23,016 nt of DNA, from positions 1 to 23,016 of IMG/VR virus record IMGVR_UViG_3300021142_000188. One strand, written 5' to 3'. The translations under genes and the position numbers were made by a program. Origin of the DNA: a virus. Shown here one piece after another: positions 20,206-23,016 of the stretch. The notes under the pieces are model-generated. The model saw only the letters and a program-made list of their open reading frames with translations. It did no database searches and had not been told where the DNA came from. Each line of letters begins with the position of its first letter. Position 1 is the stretch's first letter.

Positions 20206-20429
20206 TTCTTTTTACCTGCTTTTTTAGCTTTTTTAATTTCACTGGGAAAGTCAATGCTATACCAACTACCGACTATCATTATTGCTGGAAGTAACTCTTC
20301 CCAAGCAACTATGTCATCTTCATGCCAATGCGTGCCGTTTTTCATCATGTCTTTAATGCTGACGTAGCTTTGAGCTAAGTTGGCTGCAGTAATGTCGTCT
20401 GTAAAATCGTCGTCAATTTCGATCATCAT
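20202..20429 (-). CDS. Small acidic hypothetical protein with lysine tail (75 aa)
   Basis: Begins MMIEIDDDFTDDITAANLAQ and ends KKAKKAGKKK, so charge is strongly polarised from acidic to basic. The middle has a Trp-rich stretch (GTHWHEDDIVAWEELLPAIM). Starts are coupled: TTATGATG overlaps the upstream stop, and the terminal GGTAAAAAGAAATGA overlaps the next start. No family is recognised. Confidence 0.7.
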   Translation of the reverse strand: MMIEIDDDFTDDITAANLAQSYVSIKDMMKNGTHWHEDDIVAWEELLPAIMIVGSWYSIDFPSEIKKAKKAGKKK

Positions 20430-20632
20430 AATTTAATATTCCAGTTTGTTTTGTTTTCACCATCCCACTCCATGCACTGAGCGGCGGCCAGGGTGGTTTC
20501 TTTTCTAAAGGGTAGTGCTAGAAATTGCGCCTTCATCTCTTTACACTTTGGCTCATCTACCGGTTTGTTACTGGATACAAAGTTACAGCTTTGTCCAATG
20601 CACACAATAGATACAAAAATAAAAGCGTTCAT
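20426..20632 (-). CDS. Small exported Cys-containing protein (68 aa)
   Basis: The start at 20632 (MNAFIFVSIVCIGQSCNFVS) overlaps the stop of the DUF3310 gene as ATGA. The first ~15 residues are a short hydrophobic segment typical of a signal sequence, ending near C15, so export to the periplasm or a membrane anchor is likely. The mature part has two further Cys in CKEM and AAQCMEWDG that could form a disulfide. No family is recognised; the lipobox consensus is not met. Confidence 0.65.
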   Translation of the reverse strand: MNAFIFVSIVCIGQSCNFVSSNKPVDEPKCKEMKAQFLALPFRKETTLAAAQCMEWDGENKTNWNIKL

Positions 20633-20862
20633 TTTCCACACTCCAAATCTGCTTTGTTAATCTTGATGCGCTTAGCTATCTCTCTACCGATATACCATTG
20701 TGCTTTACGCAAATCTTCTATCGCATCTTTCTTTAAGTCACAACGCCAGATATATTTAACAGCATTGCCTAAGTTAAAGCCCATGTGCTCGGTCACTTGA
20801 ATGCACTCAATACCAGATGGATGTTCTGTGTAATGCTTAGGCTGATTGACTGGATCGTGCAT
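20629..20862 (-). CDS. DUF3310 protein (T7 gp1.7 nucleotide-kinase-like)
   Basis: The N-terminus reads NQPKHYTEHPSGIECIQVTE, then NLGNAVKYIWRCDLKKDAIE and DLRKAQWYIGREI, the complete DUF3310 signature found in phage early regions. In T7 the related gp1.7 is a nucleotide kinase active on dTMP and dGMP, so a nucleotide-metabolism role alongside NrdJ is reasonable; it is an inference for this short 77-aa form. AGGAG lies 9 bp before the ATG (AAAGGAGATGCGCCATG). It overlaps the upstream gene by 26 bp. Confidence 0.9.
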   Translation of the reverse strand: MHDPVNQPKHYTEHPSGIECIQVTEHMGFNLGNAVKYIWRCDLKKDAIEDLRKAQWYIGREIAKRIKINKADLECGK

Positions 20863-21028
20863 GGCGCATCTCCTTTAATTCGTTTTCCATGACCTGTGTT
20901 TCTTCTTCACTGTCAGTAACCCAAATACCCATAATGTCTTTGTACATGGAAGTATCAATGTCTTCTACACCACGTAACGTTTCCATGACGTAGTGCCCTT
21001 TAACTTTGTGTTCAATAATAAAATTCAT
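20837..21028 (-). CDS. Small hypothetical protein (63 aa)
   Basis: Reads MNFIIEHKVKGHYVMETLRG, with a beta-rich N-terminal half and an acidic helix (SEEETQVMENELKEMRHA). The ATG overlaps the upstream stop (CTATGAATTT). Its last codons contain the ribosome-binding site of the DUF3310 gene. No family is recognised. Confidence 0.7.
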   Translation of the reverse strand: MNFIIEHKVKGHYVMETLRGVEDIDTSMYKDIMGIWVTDSEEETQVMENELKEMRHARSSQSA

Positions 21029-21342
21029 AGTCCCAGTTCCTTTTTAATAAACTCTACGCCCTTAGCAAAATGATACCGCCAATACTTTTCAGTAACATGA
21101 AGATCATTATAATTTAAACCGTCTAAAAACGCTTCTAAAACAAAATGTTGCTTTTGTGGCATGTTGTTTGAAATCAACTTGCGGATGTCGTTAATGTCTT
21201 CTGGATCCCATGGTAGCCAGCCCTCAATTAACTGCGCCGAAATGCTTTCCATATCGTCTTGCTCAATTGGATCTGGGTCCTCGTCTGACAGGCGCGGCGT
21301 ACTGGCTTTAATTCTGTGTTTTGTTCTTATTGTTTTCTTCAT
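21025..21342 (-). CDS. HTH protein resembling sigma region 4 (105 aa)
   Basis: The N-terminus is basic then very acidic (LSDEDPDPIEQDDMES). The C-terminal part QKQHFVLEAFLDGLNYNDLH then VTEKYWRYHFAKGVEFIKKE has the spacing of a sigma-70 region-4-like helix-turn-helix (conserved Leu/Gly turn, recognition helix with Lys-Tyr-Trp-Arg-Tyr). A role in early transcription control is plausible given its place just behind the helicase; alternatives are a small DNA-binding repressor or unknown. The promoter-like 12-mer lies only 5 bp before the ATG, so the mRNA could be leaderless. Confidence 0.6.
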   Translation of the reverse strand: MKKTIRTKHRIKASTPRLSDEDPDPIEQDDMESISAQLIEGWLPWDPEDINDIRKLISNNMPQKQHFVLEAFLDGLNYNDLHVTEKYWRYHFAKGVEFIKKELGL

Positions 21343-21344
21343 GT

Positions 21345-22688
21345 CTATACTAATGCAAAATTTAAGGCGTCTAACAGGGCATCTTGCAAATTTATTTTGC
21401 CCTCTAGAACTTTGACTACGTGTTCATCCAATGTGTTTTCCATTACTAATTGATGAATGATAACCGGAGACGTTTGGCCTTGACGGTGAATACGCCCGTT
21501 GCCTTGGGTGTATTCTTCACTGCTCCAAGTGCTGTCAAACCATACGATTTGGGCCAGCTTTCCTGAGTTGTTTTGAAGATTGAGCCCAGCGCCTGCGGAT
21601 TTCGGGTGTGCGAATAGGATTGAAATTTCACCAGACTTCCACGCCTCAATGTTGGAAGCATCCAGCACCACACCTTGAGGAAACTCGGCCTTGAGTCGTT
21701 CCAAAGAATGTTTGTAGTTGTAAAAGATGAGGGTCGGCGATACATTACTCTCCATGATCTCAGCAAGGAATTCCATTTTATCGCTATGGGTTTCGACCCA
21801 TTCTCCACCCTGCGTGTATGTTGCGCCCGAAGTGAATTGCAATAATTTGTTCGATAGTGTCGCTGCAGTTGGGGCTGTAATTGTTTCCCCCGCCATTTCA
21901 AGCACCATGTCTTTTCTAAGTTGGTCATATTGCTTCCTTGCGTTATTAGACAATTCTATTTTGTGTATAATATTTGTTACAGGCGGTAATGTCAGATAGT
22001 CCTCGGCTTTGAGAGAATAACAGATATCCGATATTTTTTGATTCAATATCGTATCAACTCCAGGTCTTAGTTTCCAAGAATATACCACTCGAGTATGTCG
22101 GTTCATTTGATCCGGCATCATATAGGCTTCTCTAAAGGCCGTTAAAGACTTTCCAAGGCGTTCTCCTAGGTCCAGTATACCAACCTGCCCAAAAAGGTCT
22201 TGTAGGCCCTGTGGTGACGGCGTAGCGGTTAATATAAGTCTATGCTTAAACTGTTTAAGAAACTTCTTAATTGCCTTAAATCTTTTGGTGCTTGTATCCT
22301 TAAACTTTTGGCTTTCGTCAACAACAAAGTTAGTGAACACTAACATTTCTGGGCGGCTGGTTAGCCATACTAAGTTTTCAAGATTAATTACATAGATGTC
22401 AGCGTCCTGTTGCAAAGCAGCAATACGCTGTTTCTCAGAACCGAGCACTATCGATATTTTTAAATGGCATAAATGCTCCCAGTTTGCAGCTTCTTTATGC
22501 CACACTGTTTCTGTTACCTTTTTGGGCGCAACAATTAACGTTTTGCCTTTGTACTGTTCCGCAATGATGGTCAATGCGGTTGCCGTTTTACCTAAGCCTA
22601 CTTCCAGAAATAAGCCAAGATGCGGGTGCGTCTTGGCATTTTCTATCATGGCTTGCTGGTAGCTATGTAGTTGTGTTCTTTTTAGCAT
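21345..22688 (-). CDS. SNF2-type DEAD/H-box helicase
   Basis: With the start at 22688 (MLKRTQLHSYQQAM) the product has 447 residues; an ATG at 22721 would add 11 and overlap the endonuclease further. Motifs: GLGKT (Walker A, residues 31-35), DESQKF (motif II, 124-129), LTATPSPQ (motif III, 153-160) and QGNGRIHRQGQ (motif VI, 395-405). This is the phage replication-module SNF2/DEAD-like helicase, which moves along or remodels DNA with ATP and is normally found with DUF2800, DUF2815 and PolA. It overlaps the HNH gene upstream. Its last codons NFALV-stop contain the promoter-like 12-mer. Confidence 0.92.
   Translation of the reverse strand: MLKRTQLHSYQQAMIENAKTHPHLGLFLEVGLGKTATALTIIAEQYKGKTLIVAPKKVTETVWHKEAANWEHLCHLKISIVLGSEKQRIAALQQDADIYVINLENLVWLTSRPEMLVFTNFVVDESQKFKDTSTKRFKAIKKFLKQFKHRLILTATPSPQGLQDLFGQVGILDLGERLGKSLTAFREAYMMPDQMNRHTRVVYSWKLRPGVDTILNQKISDICYSLKAEDYLTLPPVTNIIHKIELSNNARKQYDQLRKDMVLEMAGETITAPTAATLSNKLLQFTSGATYTQGGEWVETHSDKMEFLAEIMESNVSPTLIFYNYKHSLERLKAEFPQGVVLDASNIEAWKSGEISILFAHPKSAGAGLNLQNNSGKLAQIVWFDSTWSSEEYTQGNGRIHRQGQTSPVIIHQLVMENTLDEHVVKVLEGKINLQDALLDALNFALV
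21348..21359 (-). promoter_or_regulatory. Putative phage promoter, copy 5 (inside helicase end)
   Basis: TTTGCATTAGTA on the minus strand, coded within the helicase C-terminus and followed by TAGACATGAAG. If it works like the other copies, transcription would begin at or within a base of the ATG of the 105-aa HTH gene. Downstream bases fit the consensus less well, so it is the weakest copy. Confidence 0.45.
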
Positions 22689-23016
22689 GTATGTGGTTCC
22701 ATATCCAATCGGCAATGTCATAATGTTCCTGCATTGTGCCGTTGTCTTTTATTCGATTAGCGCGGTGAGATATAAAAGCCACGTTGCCAATCACATATCC
22801 TAATTCTGGAATGATGCGGTCTAACTGCGCGCCATTTGGTTTCATTTTTCCTCGGCCCATTTTAGCACGCCCCCATTCTAACCGGGTGTGAAAGATAGGA
22901 CAAAAGTCGGATTCAATACTTCTTAAATATTCCAAAGTGAGGTTGAACGGAATGTCCTTTAAACGTGCTCTTCTTCTTGCCGCATCAAAGTATCTTCCAA
23001 TATGCCATTCTTTTTC
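22663..23016 (-). CDS. HNH endonuclease, 5' end cut by window
   Basis: The frame is open to the right edge (EKEWHIGRYFDAARRRARLK), so the true start is outside; a TTG at 22935 is not needed. The visible 117 residues show an HNH-like core: RRRARLKDIPFNLTLEYLR, CPIFHTRLEW, PNGAQLDRIIPELGYVIGNV and AFISHRANRIKDNGT. The DRI...GYV.GNV...ANR.K pattern is the common phage HNH form in which Asp-Arg and the final Asn/Lys build the active site. It overlaps the start of the helicase gene. A homing or packaging nuclease are both possible. Confidence 0.85.
   Translation of the reverse strand, partial: EKEWHIGRYFDAARRRARLKDIPFNLTLEYLRSIESDFCPIFHTRLEWGRAKMGRGKMKPNGAQLDRIIPELGYVIGNVAFISHRANRIKDNGTMQEHYDIADWIWNHIHAKKNTTT

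Noticed and set aside
1-23016. tRNA or rRNA genes
   Set aside because: Gaps are short and none showed a cloverleaf-like arrangement by eye; a dedicated tRNA scan was not possible.

Overview
This window is a stretch of a tailed double-stranded DNA phage (Caudoviricetes), probably with a podovirus-like virion and a bacterial host. It looks like an environmental (freshwater or marine) type, AT-rich and densely packed. The evidence is virion genes with a transglycosylase-bearing ejection protein, plus a replication set of HNH nuclease, SNF2-type helicase, DUF3310, TerS-like protein, DUF2800 nuclease, DUF2815 ssDNA-binding protein, B12-dependent ribonucleotide reductase and family A DNA polymerase. 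No integrase, repressor, tRNA, CRISPR array or lysis gene was seen. The host cannot be named from the sequence.

Layout: positions 1-9485 are read rightward. They hold a 5'-truncated tail/nozzle-like protein, a small unknown protein, a GNAT-like protein, four large Ala/Gly-rich or coiled-coil virion proteins (one with a lytic transglycosylase domain), a 47-aa ORF that ends inside a terminator, and a second GNAT-like protein. Everything from 9486 to 23016 is read leftward. In transcription order it runs: HNH endonuclease (cut by the right edge), helicase, HTH-like protein, six small early proteins, a block of further small proteins ending in a TerS-like protein, DUF2800 nuclease, two small proteins, DUF2815 SSB, GIY-YIG endonuclease, NrdJ, and DNA polymerase. 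The two arms converge at 9485/9486 with no spacer.

Two things stand out. First, the DNA polymerase is split into two ORFs. The 3'-5' exonuclease half lies at 12612-13433 and the polymerase half at 9486-10619. They are about 2.0 kb apart, their ends meet almost exactly in the linear order of the family, and their summed length (273 + 377 aa) is that of one ordinary phage PolA. The gap is packed with eleven small overlapping ORFs, six of whose junctions carry a ~22-bp repeat that supplies both the last codons of one gene (RKAQEK-stop) and the ribosome-binding site and start of the next. The array looks like a gene-cassette site inside an essential gene.

Second, the 12-mer TTTGCATTAGTA occurs five times, always on the strand of the genes it precedes, and in the best copies it is followed 6 nt later by GG. 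It looks like a phage-specific promoter with the size and layout of a T7-type RNA polymerase promoter. Gene coupling is tight throughout, with ATGA and TAATG overlaps at most junctions. Four hairpin terminators are visible.
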